Assembly: GCF_000332275.1 (NCBI RefSeq)
Contig: NZ_CM001776.1
Span: forward strand, 2,314,789-2,378,788
DNA length: 64,000 nt
Direction: 5' to 3'
From: Synechococcus sp. PCC 7336
GTDB taxonomy: Bacteria; Cyanobacteriota; Cyanobacteriia; Thermostichales; PCC-7336
In this document: in pieces, positions 35,379 through 43,928 of the stretch
Layout of the letters: every line of letters begins with the position of its first letter
Numbering within the stretch: the first letter of the stretch is position 1
The notes under the pieces: generated by a model
What the model was told of the DNA's origin: nothing
Database searches by the model: none
Seen by the model: the letters and a program-made list of their open reading frames with translations, nothing else
Translations under genes and position numbers: made by a program

Positions 35379-36176
35379 TCATCCCCGCAGATCGAACGTT
35401 TCCAACTCAGCAGCCACCACACTGGCCACGACCAGAGGAGCCGTCACCGCCCGCAAGATACGCGGTCCTAAATTAACCGCCTCCACCCCTCTGTCCCGTC
35501 CAGCCTCTAACTCCTCGTCCGTCCAGCCCCCTTCGGGGCCGATCGCCACAGCAATCCCACCCGAGAGGCGGCTGCGATCGCGTTGCAGGCGATCGAGCAG
35601 GCCGAGGGCATCCTCCCTGGCCGCCGCCATCCATCTCACCTCCCCACCCCGATACCGCAGCCATTGCTCCCACGCGAGTGGCTCCAGCACCTCTGGCACA
35701 AACACCCGCTCGCATTGCTCCGTTGCCTCTCGGGCGATCGCCCGCCAGCGCTCCACTTTCTTGGCACTGGGCTGCACTAGCGTCCGTTCCGTCAGTAGGG
35801 GCACCAGCCGCGACGCGCCTAATTCAGTCAACTGCCGAACTGTTTCATCCAGTCCCGAGCCCTTGGGAACGGCGATCGCCAATTCCAACGACACTGGTAA
35901 CTCCCGTTGGAGCGGCTGCAAAGCTTCTACCAACTGCGCCCCCCCCTCGACTAACGCAGCCCTCCACAGCAGCCCCGTGCTGTCAAAGGCCAAAAAGTCA
36001 TCCCCCACCTTCAGGCGACGGACCCGTTCTAAATAGTGGCGCTGTGATTTTTCTAGGGGGAACTGGCGATCGCCTGCCGACCATCGTGCCGCGAGGGTGC
36101 CGCGCTCGAAGGCCAGCCGAGGGCAAGACTTTAGTGTCTGCGGACATTCAGGCAACACCATTCCTGCCGCTTCCAT
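35379..36176 (-). CDS. rsmE: 16S rRNA (uracil1498-N3)-methyltransferase RsmE
   Basis: Up to 265 aa. A PUA-like N-terminal domain (HYLERVRRLKVGDDFLAFD) is followed by a SPOUT knot methyltransferase: LAIAVPKGSGLDETVRQLTELG, the RTLV/RWRAIAREATEQCERVFVPEV block, AIGPEGGWTDEELEAGR and LGPRILRAVTAPLVVAS. It methylates 16S rRNA at U1498. It overlaps the end of prmA by 46 bp if the first ATG is used; the ATG at 36161 would shorten the overlap. The two rRNA/ribosome-modifying genes are coupled. Confidence 0.95.
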   Translation of the reverse strand: MEAAGMVLPECPQTLKSCPRLAFERGTLAARWSAGDRQFPLEKSQRHYLERVRRLKVGDDFLAFDSTGLLWRAALVEGGAQLVEALQPLQRELPVSLELAIAVPKGSGLDETVRQLTELGASRLVPLLTERTLVQPSAKKVERWRAIAREATEQCERVFVPEVLEPLAWEQWLRYRGGEVRWMAAAREDALGLLDRLQRDRSRLSGGIAVAIGPEGGWTDEELEAGRDRGVEAVNLGPRILRAVTAPLVVASVVAAELETFDLRG

Positions 36177-37081
36177 AACGCCGCCACCATCCAGCCGTGG
36201 GCTTCTAGCGTCTGTGACACCATCTTGGCCTGCTCGATCGCGATGCCGCTCAACACCAACCAGCCATTTTCCCGAATCGCCAATTGAAATTGAGGAATCA
36301 AGTCGATCGCGACCTCGGCCAAAATATTGCAGATCAAGCCATCCACCATCCGGGGTAAGGCGTCTAAGCTGCCGCGATGGATTTCGATTTTACCGTCCAG
36401 CCCATTGTTGCGGATGTTGAATTGGGTGGCCTCCACGGCAAATGCATCCGTATCGACGGCATACACCCGCTCTGCCCCCAGTTTCGCTGCCGCCAGCGAC
36501 AAAATACCCGATCCACAGCCAATATCGGCCACGGTCACCTTCTCATTGGGCTCCAGAAACCCCAAGTGCATTTCTAAGGCTTCTATACACAGTTGCGTGG
36601 TGGTGTGAGCCCCCGTACCAAAAGCAACACCAGGGTCCATGCGCAAAACGTGGCGATCGCTATTCTCGGGCACTTCTAACCAAGCCGGACAGACCAGAAT
36701 AGTCTCGCCAATCGCCTGTGGCTGCCAATGCTGCTTCCACGAACTGGACCAGTCTTCCTCTTCCAACCGCTCCCAGTGGACTTGTGGTGGCTCGACACTG
36801 CAGAGCAATGCGTCTCGACGCATTATCAGGGCTAGGGCCGAGAGATCGAGGGGGGTAGCCTGCTCGATGGGCATGTAGGCTCGCAGGTGGAGCTGTGGTC
36901 CGTCTCGCTCGCTGGACATCCCGTTGCAGCCAAACTCCTGCAAGCGCCAAAAGGTGATGTCTTCTTGCTCTGGGGCGATCGCAATATGTAACTCCCACCA
37001 GGCAGAATTGGCAGCGTAACGGGTGGGCTGAGGCTCTAGCCGTTCGTCCTCGTCAGCAATTCTGAGGGAAGCAGTTCGCAT
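36131..37081 (-). CDS. prmA: Ribosomal protein L11 methyltransferase PrmA
   Basis: 316 aa; SAM-dependent trimethylation of ribosomal protein L11. Landmarks: LRMDPGVAFGTGAHTTTQLCIEALE (PrmA signature), the SAM site VADIGCGSGILSLAAAKLGA, the acidic AVDTD, and CNILAEV (catalytic NxL-type loop). The length is normal for cyanobacteria. The gene is upstream of and overlapping rsmE. Confidence 0.95.
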   Translation of the reverse strand: MRTASLRIADEDERLEPQPTRYAANSAWWELHIAIAPEQEDITFWRLQEFGCNGMSSERDGPQLHLRAYMPIEQATPLDLSALALIMRRDALLCSVEPPQVHWERLEEEDWSSSWKQHWQPQAIGETILVCPAWLEVPENSDRHVLRMDPGVAFGTGAHTTTQLCIEALEMHLGFLEPNEKVTVADIGCGSGILSLAAAKLGAERVYAVDTDAFAVEATQFNIRNNGLDGKIEIHRGSLDALPRMVDGLICNILAEVAIDLIPQFQLAIRENGWLVLSGIAIEQAKMVSQTLEAHGWMVAALWKRQEWCCLNVRRH

Positions 37082-37196
37082 AGATTGACTCGTTGAAGAT
37101 ATTGGGAGAAACCGTAGTTCGACGCGAAGTGCGCCGACTGGCCCCCTCCGACTCTAGAATGCCCGATTGAGGTCAGCCTCACTCAACCTAAAAGCG

Positions 37197-37601
37197 TCAG
37201 TCTTGAATGTATGGGCTCCCGTCAATTAAGGCAGTCTCTGCTTTTTGAAATTCTCTGCCCAAATAAGCGGCATGGCCCAGTTGAGAAACGGGGATAGGAT
37301 CGGTCTGCTCGAACACAGCCACGCTCAATTCTTTCGCGCTGCGACCGGAAAAGGTCTGGAGCAATTGGGTGGGAATCTCTCCTTTGGCAGGCAGGGGCTT
37401 ACCCGTTGCTGGGTCGATTGCCAGCCCCCGTTCATTCACAACAATGCCGTAATGTTTGGCATAAATCAGCCCTTCGTCGGAATCGACAAAGATGACAAAG
37501 TATCCGGCTGGGTCGAGATCGAGATGTCGCGCGGAGAGTTTGCGATCGATTTCGGCCACCTGGCGAGCACTGGAGGAAAGGCGGTTGAGGGAGGAAGTCA
37601 T
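37197..37601 (-). CDS. DUF4346-type cyanobacterial protein
   Basis: 134 aa. The sequence LDPAGYFVIFVDSDEGLIYAKHY, followed by GLAIDPATGKPLPAKGEIP, GRSAKELSVAVFEQ and AAYLGREFQKAETALIDG.YIQD, is the DUF4346 pattern common in cyanobacteria. It is cytosolic with no signal peptide. The function is unknown. It lies upstream of and co-directional with prmA, separated by about 115 bp. Confidence 0.8.
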   Translation of the reverse strand: MTSSLNRLSSSARQVAEIDRKLSARHLDLDPAGYFVIFVDSDEGLIYAKHYGIVVNERGLAIDPATGKPLPAKGEIPTQLLQTFSGRSAKELSVAVFEQTDPIPVSQLGHAAYLGREFQKAETALIDGSPYIQD

Positions 37602-37749
37602 CGGAGAACACAGCCTCTAGAAACGCAATTTTAACTTTAATTCTGACAGATTAGCGATCGCCCTCGCACGAGTTGGCAGCGATTGGGCGATCGCGCCCTT
37701 TTTGTATGGTGGCATTGCGGCAGTTGAGAATGCTATGCTGACTCCTGCT

Positions 37750-37829
37750 GCGGACGTGGCGGAATTGGTATACGCGCACGCTTGAGGGGCGTGTGGGCAA
37801 CCATGAGGGTTCGAGTCCCTCCGTCCGCA
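37750..37829 (+). tRNA. tRNA-Leu (anticodon GAG)
   Basis: An 80-nt cloverleaf. The acceptor stem GCGGACG pairs with CGTCCGC (37822-37828) with discriminator A. The anticodon stem CACGC/GCGTG encloses loop TTGAGGG, giving anticodon GAG. The variable arm is enlarged (about 37792-37803), and the T-arm is GAGGG-TTCGAGT-CCCTC. CCA is not encoded. Confidence 0.95.
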
Positions 37830-37958
37830 CTCAAACAATGCAGCAGCGATACCACCACACACCACAGTCGGCCTCCCGAGCAAAGCTTGTGCGGGGATTT
37901 GGCCGCTGTTCAGTCTTGCGTCAAGTTTGGAAGGATCGATTCAGTGGATAAGGTGAGG

Positions 37959-38489
37959 ATGCGCCTTCCCAGACCAAAAATTCTGCAGGGCGATATCGAG
38001 ATCGAACTCGATCGCATGCGCCCTCAAGAAAAGCAGGCAGCGCGCACGTTATTCAATCGGGTCATCGCGGAAGGAATGACCTATGCCTTTAGCAAGCCAC
38101 TCACGGAGGCAGAGTTTGAGGAGTACTGGATGCCGGGAGACACGTATGTGGTGCGAGCGGACACAGAGCTCTTAGGGGCGTTCTATCTCAAGCCCAATTT
38201 TCCCGGTCGCTGCAAGCATATTGCTAACGCAGGGTTTATCGTGCAGTCAGCCTGCCGCAATATGGGAATCGGGCGGTTTATGACAGAGACAATGCTCTCG
38301 CTGGCCAAACAGGCGGGCTATGCGGCGGTGATGTTCAATCTCGTGTTTGAAACCAACCATGTCGCGATCGCGCTATGGCGATCGCTGGGGTTTAGTACCA
38401 TTGGCCGCATCCCTCATGCCGCTCGGCTCAGCAACGGTCAGACCGTCGATGCCCTCATGTTTTATCGAGAGTTGAGTGATATCGCTTGA
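37959..38489 (+). CDS. GNAT-family N-acetyltransferase
   Basis: About 176 aa from ATG 37959 (a GTG at 37944 is also possible). The acetyl-CoA site is GFIVQSACRNMGIGRFMTETML (motif A, Q/RxxGxG/A-like). It is followed by AGYAAVMFNLVFETNHVAIALWRSLGFSTIGRIP, the classic C-terminal GNAT block. The substrate is unknown. The open frame upstream runs through the tRNA gene and is not coding. Confidence 0.88.
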   Translation: MRLPRPKILQGDIEIELDRMRPQEKQAARTLFNRVIAEGMTYAFSKPLTEAEFEEYWMPGDTYVVRADTELLGAFYLKPNFPGRCKHIANAGFIVQSACRNMGIGRFMTETMLSLAKQAGYAAVMFNLVFETNHVAIALWRSLGFSTIGRIPHAARLSNGQTVDALMFYRELSDIA

Positions 38490-38716
38490 AGGTTCGTTCA
38501 ATCTAGAACATATGTTTAAGGAAAATTGCATCAAATAGATCTTTGAGTATGATTTTCCTCAACGGAATGTCAAGAAGTGCGTCCGGGGCTCCCTAGACCG
38601 GGTCGATTCTTGTATTATTCTGAGTAAAATATTGCAAACAGAAACATCCGCCCTAAGATGCATACATCCGAGCGGTTTCTCGCTATCTCAAACAACACAG
38701 GGGGTCGGGGTCAGCC

Positions 38717-39157
38717 ATGACAAACTACCAATATGACAAGGCAGCTTCCCACCGTGGTTTTATGATTATTCCCTTCGAAGGAGGGAAAATTTCAGGCCGC
38801 TCGCTGTTTTCTTACGTATTGCTATCGGGCTATGGCTACCAGCACCAATGGCACAAGACTGAGAATATCGCGGGTGTCTATGCCGAGGATGCTTACGAGG
38901 TTGTCAAGCTTGCCAAAGCCCACCTCGATCGCCACAAAGCGATTGGCGGTTCGCCGACCCACTTCACCCTGAGCTATACCTATCTCAACAACCTGATTGT
39001 CATTCACGAGGCTGCCGGTCGCTTCTATTACGATCACTACACTCCAGGCAACTTGAACAATATCGCCGCACCCAAGCTGTTTTCGTCGGAGCAGGAGTGC
39101 ATTGAGTGGGTGCGATTGGGGTTGCTCCGCCGCACGGTTCGGCAGGCGTTAGCTTAG
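38717..39157 (+). CDS. Unknown protein, 146 aa
   Basis: It reads as a folded cytosolic protein rich in Tyr and His (FSYVLLSGYGYQHQWHKTENI, then FTLSYTYLNNLIVIHEAAGRFYYDHYTPG). No signal peptide or membrane helix; no family recognised. The mannosidase frame starts 1 bp after its stop, so the two may be co-translated. Confidence 0.7.
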   Translation: MTNYQYDKAASHRGFMIIPFEGGKISGRSLFSYVLLSGYGYQHQWHKTENIAGVYAEDAYEVVKLAKAHLDRHKAIGGSPTHFTLSYTYLNNLIVIHEAAGRFYYDHYTPGNLNNIAAPKLFSSEQECIEWVRLGLLRRTVRQALA

Positions 39158-39158
39158 G

Positions 39159-42100
39159 TTGGCGGAAGGGTTGGACCGGTCTCTGGGGAAAGCGATCGCC
39201 TGTTTGAGACAGCAGGCGGTGCTGGATTTGATGGCCGGTTGGCAGGCGAGTCCTGCCGGTGACACTCGCACTTGGTTAGAGCCGGAGCGTCGCATTTGGA
39301 TGTGGCCGCGAGGGCAGCAACGACAGATCTTCCGACAAACTTGGCAGGTGCCCGATCGCTTAGGGGTATTGCCCTTGGAAGGAGCGACTTTGCGGTTGAA
39401 GCTGTTGTGGTGGGCCGCAGCGGCTGAGATTTGGGTGAATGGCGATCGCGTTTGTGCAGGGGATTTATTCGATCGCGACTGTCGCCTGCCGCTGTCGGTA
39501 GCGGCGATCGCGGGGGAGCGCTTCGAGCTGGAACTGCGGCTAGAGAGCCCCGGCCACGACGATGGGGCCTTGATGGTTTCGCAGATCGTGGCGGAATATC
39601 CCCAGCGGGTTTGCGATCCGGGACGGTTGGCGGATGAGCTGGCGGTGCTGCAGAGTTGTCGGCCACTGTTAGACTCCGGCGAGGATGAAACGGCTTGGGA
39701 TGGGCAGGCGTGGGGCGATCGCTTGCTAGAGGTCTTCGAGCGGCCCATTGACGACCGGATCTGGGAGCAACTGGGGCAGTTGCGGGGGGAGTTACTGCCC
39801 TTCGGTCGCCAGTTGAAGCAGCGACGGGTGTATTTGTTGGGGAATGCCCATATTGATGTGGCTTGGCTGTGGCCGATCGCCGAAACGCAGGCGGTGGTGC
39901 AGCGCACGTTTGAGTCGGTGCTGAACTTGCAGCGGCAGTTTCCCAAAATGACGTTTAACCAGAGCACGGCACTGTCCTATGGGTGGATCGAACGGCATTA
40001 TCCCGCACTATTTGAGACCGTTCGGCAGGCGGTGCAGCAGGGGTGGTGGGAGCTGACGGGGGGCATGTGGGTGGAGCCCGATTGCAATTTGCCCTGCGGC
40101 GAGGCGTTGGTGCGGCAGGTGCTGTACGGGCAGCGGTATTTTCGCGAGCGCTTCGATCGGCAGGTGAAGGTGGCCTGGAATCCCGATAGTTTCGGCTTTT
40201 GCGGGCAGTTGCCGCAAATTTTGGCCAAAAGTGGGTTTGAGGTGTTTATCACCCAAAAGCTCACTTGGAATGACACGAATTCATTTCCCCATCAGCTGTT
40301 TTGGTGGGAGGGGTTGGATGGGTCGCGCATTCTGACCTATTTCTGCAATGAATTGGGGCAGGGGATCGAGCCGGAGGCGATCGCCCAGTCTGTCGTGCAA
40401 TGGGAGCGCGATTGCGGCACGCGAGAGTCTTTATGGCTGTATGGGGTGGGGGACCACGGCGGCGGCCCAACGGCGGATATGTTGAATGTGGCCAGCAGTT
40501 GGGGGCAAGATGACTTGTTTTTCTCGTTGGAGCCTGCCACGGCAGAAGCGTTTTTCGATCGCCTCAAACCCAACTTAGACCAATTGGAGCTAGCGGTTTG
40601 GCGGGATGAGCTGTACTTGGAGTTTCATCGCGGCACCTATACTTCTAAGGCCGATCGCAAGCGTCAGAATCGCCAGCTAGAAGTATGGCTGACCAATGTT
40701 GAGAAGTTGAGGGCGATCGCCGCGATTGAGGCCAATATTCCCTATCCCCAACAGGATTTGCAGGCAGCTTGGCAAACCTTTTTAACCAACCAGTTTCACG
40801 ATATTTTGCCGGGATCGGCGATTCCAGAGGCGTTTGCGGATGCCGATCGCGCCGATGGCGAGGTTCGCCGAGTTTGCCGAGAGGCGATCGCCGCACTGGC
40901 GGACGGCAATGGCGATCGCGATCGCTTCTCCGTCTGGAATTTATTGAATTGGGAACGCCGCGAGTTAGTGGAGTTGTCGGATACCGATTGGAATTTAGAA
41001 AACGTTTCAGGCGTTCTGGAGATCGAAACTTCGCAGGTGCTGCCAATCCAAGTGACAGATTCTGGCCTGATGTTTCCGGCCCGAGTCGCCAGCATGGGAG
41101 CTGCCCAATTCCAATTGCTGCGAGGGGCGATCGCGGCATTGCCCGAGGTGGATTCCCCATTGGAGGTCGCTGGCGATCGCCTAGAGAATCGGTATGTGCG
41201 GGTGCAGATCGATTTGAAGACAGGGGAGATCGGCCAAATTGTCGATAAGCGTTCCGGTCGGGCGCTGTTGTCGGGCAATGCGGAGCTGCAGGTGTTTGAC
41301 GATCGCGGTCAATATTGGGATGCCTGGAATATCGATCCCGAATACGAAGCCAAGCGGCTGGAGGGTTTAAAGCTGGTTGCGATTGAAGTGGTGGAGTCGG
41401 GACCGTTGCGGGCCTCGGTAAGGGTGGTGTGGCAGTTTCGGCGATCGCGCCTGCAGCAGGAGATTCAACTAGAGGCGGATGCTGCCTTTGTGACGGTGTG
41501 CAATCAATGGGATTGGCAAGAGAGTCATCTACTGCTCAAAGCCAATTTTCCGTTGGCCTTTTCCGCGCCGCTGGCGACCTATGAAATTCCGTTTGGAGCG
41601 ATCGAGCGCAGTACGTTAGGGGAGACCTCACAAGAGCGGGCCAAGTGGGAAGTGCCTGCGTTGCGGTGGGCCAATCTGAGTGGCGACGGCATGGGACTGG
41701 CGGTCTTGAATGATTGCAAGTATGGCTACGATGCCAAGCCCAATGGGCTGAGATTGACCCTGTTGCGATCGCCCACTTGGCCCGATCCTAACTCCGATTT
41801 AGGCCGACACGAGTTTGTCTATCGTCTGGTTCCCCATGCGGGCAATTGGCGAGCTGCGGGCATTGTGCGCCAGGGCTGGCATCTGAATAACGCCCTCTAT
41901 CCCTTGCCACAGGGGAGTATTTCTGGCGATCGCCCCCTCATCGAGATTGACAGCGAGGCGATCGTGCTGGCGGCTTGGAAGCGGGCAGAAGACGGCGCGG
42001 GCTGGATTGTGCGGTTATACGAGTCTTGTGGGGAAAGTGTCACCACTGAGGTGCAGGTCTCGCAGGCGATCGGTTCGCTGCAGGTTTGCGACCTGTTGGA

Positions 42101-42197
42101 GAATGCTATGTCTGAGTTGCCCGCACGAGGCGATCGATTTGCAGTCACGTTTAAGCCTTTTGAAATTCAGACTTACAGACTTCAATTGCAAGCTTGA
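39159..42197 (+). CDS. Alpha-mannosidase (glycoside hydrolase family 38)
   Basis: About 1012 aa. The GH38 catalytic domain shows Zn and catalytic residues in GNAHIDVAWLWPIAE (about 227-241), QSTALSYGWIERHYP, ELTGGMWVEPDCNLPCGEALVRQVLYGQRYF, the nucleophile region WNPDSFGFCGQLPQIL, and VGDHGGGPT. GH38 middle and C-terminal domains follow, with LENRYVRVQIDLKTGEIGQI. It cleaves alpha-mannosyl residues, presumably in glycan or storage-sugar turnover. The start is uncertain: the frame opens with TTG immediately after the previous stop, and no in-frame ATG precedes about codon 24. Confidence 0.92.
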   Translation: MAEGLDRSLGKAIACLRQQAVLDLMAGWQASPAGDTRTWLEPERRIWMWPRGQQRQIFRQTWQVPDRLGVLPLEGATLRLKLLWWAAAAEIWVNGDRVCAGDLFDRDCRLPLSVAAIAGERFELELRLESPGHDDGALMVSQIVAEYPQRVCDPGRLADELAVLQSCRPLLDSGEDETAWDGQAWGDRLLEVFERPIDDRIWEQLGQLRGELLPFGRQLKQRRVYLLGNAHIDVAWLWPIAETQAVVQRTFESVLNLQRQFPKMTFNQSTALSYGWIERHYPALFETVRQAVQQGWWELTGGMWVEPDCNLPCGEALVRQVLYGQRYFRERFDRQVKVAWNPDSFGFCGQLPQILAKSGFEVFITQKLTWNDTNSFPHQLFWWEGLDGSRILTYFCNELGQGIEPEAIAQSVVQWERDCGTRESLWLYGVGDHGGGPTADMLNVASSWGQDDLFFSLEPATAEAFFDRLKPNLDQLELAVWRDELYLEFHRGTYTSKADRKRQNRQLEVWLTNVEKLRAIAAIEANIPYPQQDLQAAWQTFLTNQFHDILPGSAIPEAFADADRADGEVRRVCREAIAALADGNGDRDRFSVWNLLNWERRELVELSDTDWNLENVSGVLEIETSQVLPIQVTDSGLMFPARVASMGAAQFQLLRGAIAALPEVDSPLEVAGDRLENRYVRVQIDLKTGEIGQIVDKRSGRALLSGNAELQVFDDRGQYWDAWNIDPEYEAKRLEGLKLVAIEVVESGPLRASVRVVWQFRRSRLQQEIQLEADAAFVTVCNQWDWQESHLLLKANFPLAFSAPLATYEIPFGAIERSTLGETSQERAKWEVPALRWANLSGDGMGLAVLNDCKYGYDAKPNGLRLTLLRSPTWPDPNSDLGRHEFVYRLVPHAGNWRAAGIVRQGWHLNNALYPLPQGSISGDRPLIEIDSEAIVLAAWKRAEDGAGWIVRLYESCGESVTTEVQVSQAIGSLQVCDLLENAMSELPARGDRFAVTFKPFEIQTYRLQLQA

Positions 42198-42219
42198 TTG
42201 ATGCGGGTGTCTCTCAATC

Positions 42220-42330
42220 CTAAGCCGTGACCTCGACGGTCCCCATCATGCCCAGATCTTCGTGGTCGAGAATGTGACAGTGGTACACCGTTTTCCCTGG
42301 AAAGTCAGCAAACCGAGCCCTCAACCGCCA
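42220..42330 (-). pseudogene. C-terminal remnant of a multicopper oxidase
   Basis: Read on the minus strand, 42220-42290 gives the end of a multicopper oxidase: RFADFPGKTVYHCHILDH then EDLGMMGTVEV and a stop. The HCHxxxH type-1/type-3 copper motif and the following Met ligand are exact. Upstream the similarity is lost within about 15 codons, and an R1 repeat lies about 120 bp away. Only the terminal ~30 residues survive, so the gene is dead. It sits at the edge of the copper island. Confidence 0.8.
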
Positions 42331-42450
42331 TCGGTGGCAATGAGATGGAAGGGAGCTGCAATCGGTAAAACTGGGAGGGAGAGGCATGGAGCAAGCGCAA
42401 GCGCAGCAAGCCCCCCGCTGCGAGCTCGAAGTCCTGAAGCCGACCTTGTT

Positions 42451-42637
42451 ATACCTGAGTTCGATGACTCTGCATTGCCCTCACCCCCGGCCCCTCTCCC
42501 CAGGGAGAGGGGAGCGACAGCCTCAAACCCGCAATCTACCGTTCTATTCCCCTTCCCCCAAACTTACGGCTGACGCCACGCTTCGCGAGGGGGGAAGGGG
42601 TTAGGAGGTGGGGGCCAGTCCCTTGTCGAACTCACGT
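42451..42637. repeat. R1 repeat, copy B
   Basis: Inverted relative to copies C and D: ACCTGAGTTCGATG..CTCTGCAT.GCCCTCACCCCC, then CCCCTCTCCCCAGGGAGAGGGG, and ending GGGGGCCAGTC..TTG.CGAACT.ACGT. It contains several G-run/C-run hairpins. Confidence 0.75.
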
Positions 42638-43014
42638 TTTTATAGTCCAGAGCTTCATTACTGTTCGCTGCTGTTGCAATCTTGTATGGAGTCCTCGACC
42701 GAAAGGGCTCTCCGCTCAGCCCTGAATTGCGTTCTTTTGAGTGAAACGATTGCATGACTTTTTCGATCGAGATAGTATCCATTGAATTGACAGGGCTGAT
42801 TGGCTTTCAGAATTTATCTAGCAAATTCAATAATGCTCTAGATGTACCTCCACAAGGGTTTTATCAACTTCCAATCGTTCCAGAATACCGAGAAGCATCC
42901 TAAAATAAAACTGTCAATTAAGGCTTATTCAATTATAGATTGAATCGCATTGTATAAGAGAGCGTAAACCCTTGATATAAACTATGTCTAAGTTGAGATC
43001 TAGAATTTTTAGAT

Positions 43015-43060
43015 ATTGCACTCGGTCTCCTAAATCCCCCACCAGTGGGGGACTTGCGAG
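43015..43060. repeat. R2 repeat, partial copy
   Basis: CTCCTAAATCCCCCACCAG.. with TGGGGGACTT forms a short hairpin and matches the core of the R2 copy at 30836-30937. It faces the longer R2 copy at 43138-43250 in inverted orientation. Confidence 0.6.
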
Positions 43061-43137
43061 AGGCTATTGGCTTCGTTCTAGAACTTTAAGAATAGCGATC
43101 GCCTTCCTCATCTCTAAACCCCAACTAGCACTCTAGT

Positions 43138-43250
43138 CAAGTCCTCCAGACTGGGGGACCTAGGGGGCAAATGCAGCGATCGACAGCGCCAGTGAGAGGG
43201 ACTAATAGGTGCCTCATCGAAACGACGAGTTTCAGACTAGACGGGGTTTA
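43138..43250. repeat. R2 repeat, copy 2 (inverted)
   Basis: The reverse complement matches 30836-30937 over about 100 bp (TCTAGT.TGAAAC, CGCTG..GATCGCTGCATT, GCCCCCTA, GGGGG hairpin). Non-coding. Confidence 0.7.
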
Positions 43251-43329
43251 TATATCTTTTAATGAGTTCTATATCCACCCGAGCTAAGATGAAATCTTTT
43301 GCGATGAAGTAAACTTTTGTGCAGATCTC

Positions 43330-43361
43330 TTTACCCTCCGCTTAGCTGGAGAGTCTATCTT
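43330..43361 (+). promoter_or_regulatory. MerR-type promoter/operator of the Met-rich protein-copA operon
   Basis: -35 TTTACC, then a 20-bp spacer with the dyad CTCC-GCTTAGCT-GGAG, then -10 TATCTT at 43356-43361. The start codon of the first gene is 49 bp downstream. The elongated spacer with a centred dyad is the hallmark of MerR-family activators, and the design recurs at six other sites in this island. Confidence 0.8.
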
Positions 43362-43410
43362 GACCTTGGTACTCGATGGTTTATGCAGTGTAGTACTAGA
43401 GGGCTGAATC

Positions 43411-43875
43411 ATGAACGTAACTCGCCAAAACTTTGTCCCCATTTCTTTAATAGGGATATCTCTATTCGTATTGGCAGGGATGCCATTGCTAGCTCAAATA
43501 GAAGCAGAAAACCCGGCTGTTCCCAGTGAAACTGCCACCGAGACAGTCATGACTCCCGGACAGATGCGCCAACAGCAGCAACAAATGATGGGTCAGATGC
43601 AGGAAAGGATGGGTCGAATGCAGGAAAGGATGGGCCAGATGACCCCAGAGCAGATGGGTCAGCACCATCAGAGGATGATGGGCCAGATGGCACAGATGGC
43701 AGAACAGATGGATCGAATGATGTCACAGGCAGGGAATGGAATGATGGGCGGTCCAGATCGGCAAGCTGGGCCAATGATGATGGATGATTCTGGCCGAGGA
43801 CCTAGACAAGAAATGATGGGTAGCCCCAGCCAACTCTCAGAACCCGAGACTGGCGACCTGACGGTGGAAGAGTAA
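43411..43875 (+). CDS. Secreted methionine-rich protein, probable copper binder
   Basis: 154 aa with a signal peptide ([22 protein letters not shown]). The mature part is a low-complexity Met/Gln stretch with many MxxM, MGQM and MMG motifs (about residues 47-118: [20 protein letters not shown]...). Such thioether-rich periplasmic segments bind Cu(I) or Ag(I). It is first in an operon with copA 53 bp downstream, under a MerR-type promoter. It probably buffers or delivers copper in the periplasm. I see no named domain. Confidence 0.85.
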   Translation: MNVTRQNFVPISLIGISLFVLAGMPLLAQIEAENPAVPSETATETVMTPGQMRQQQQQMMGQMQERMGRMQERMGQMTPEQMGQHHQRMMGQMAQMAEQMDRMMSQAGNGMMGGPDRQAGPMMMDDSGRGPRQEMMGSPSQLSEPETGDLTVEE

Positions 43876-43928
43876 CCATCGCATTCATCGAGCGACATTC
43901 ATTCAACACTACCTGTGGGTCAGCAGTT

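Larger units (their letters stand above)
42638..43329. other. Gene-free region between mannosidase/MCO remnant and the copper operon
   Basis: About 690 bp, AT-rich in part, with no credible gene. It contains two R2 repeat copies (listed separately). The metal-operon promoter follows at 43330. Confidence 0.5.

Noticed and set aside
37782-37958. Upstream extension of the GNAT gene
   Set aside because: It would run through the 3' half of tRNA-Leu.
42262-42573. Open frame after the mannosidase
   Set aside because: Made of the multicopper-oxidase remnant read on the wrong strand plus R1 repeat.
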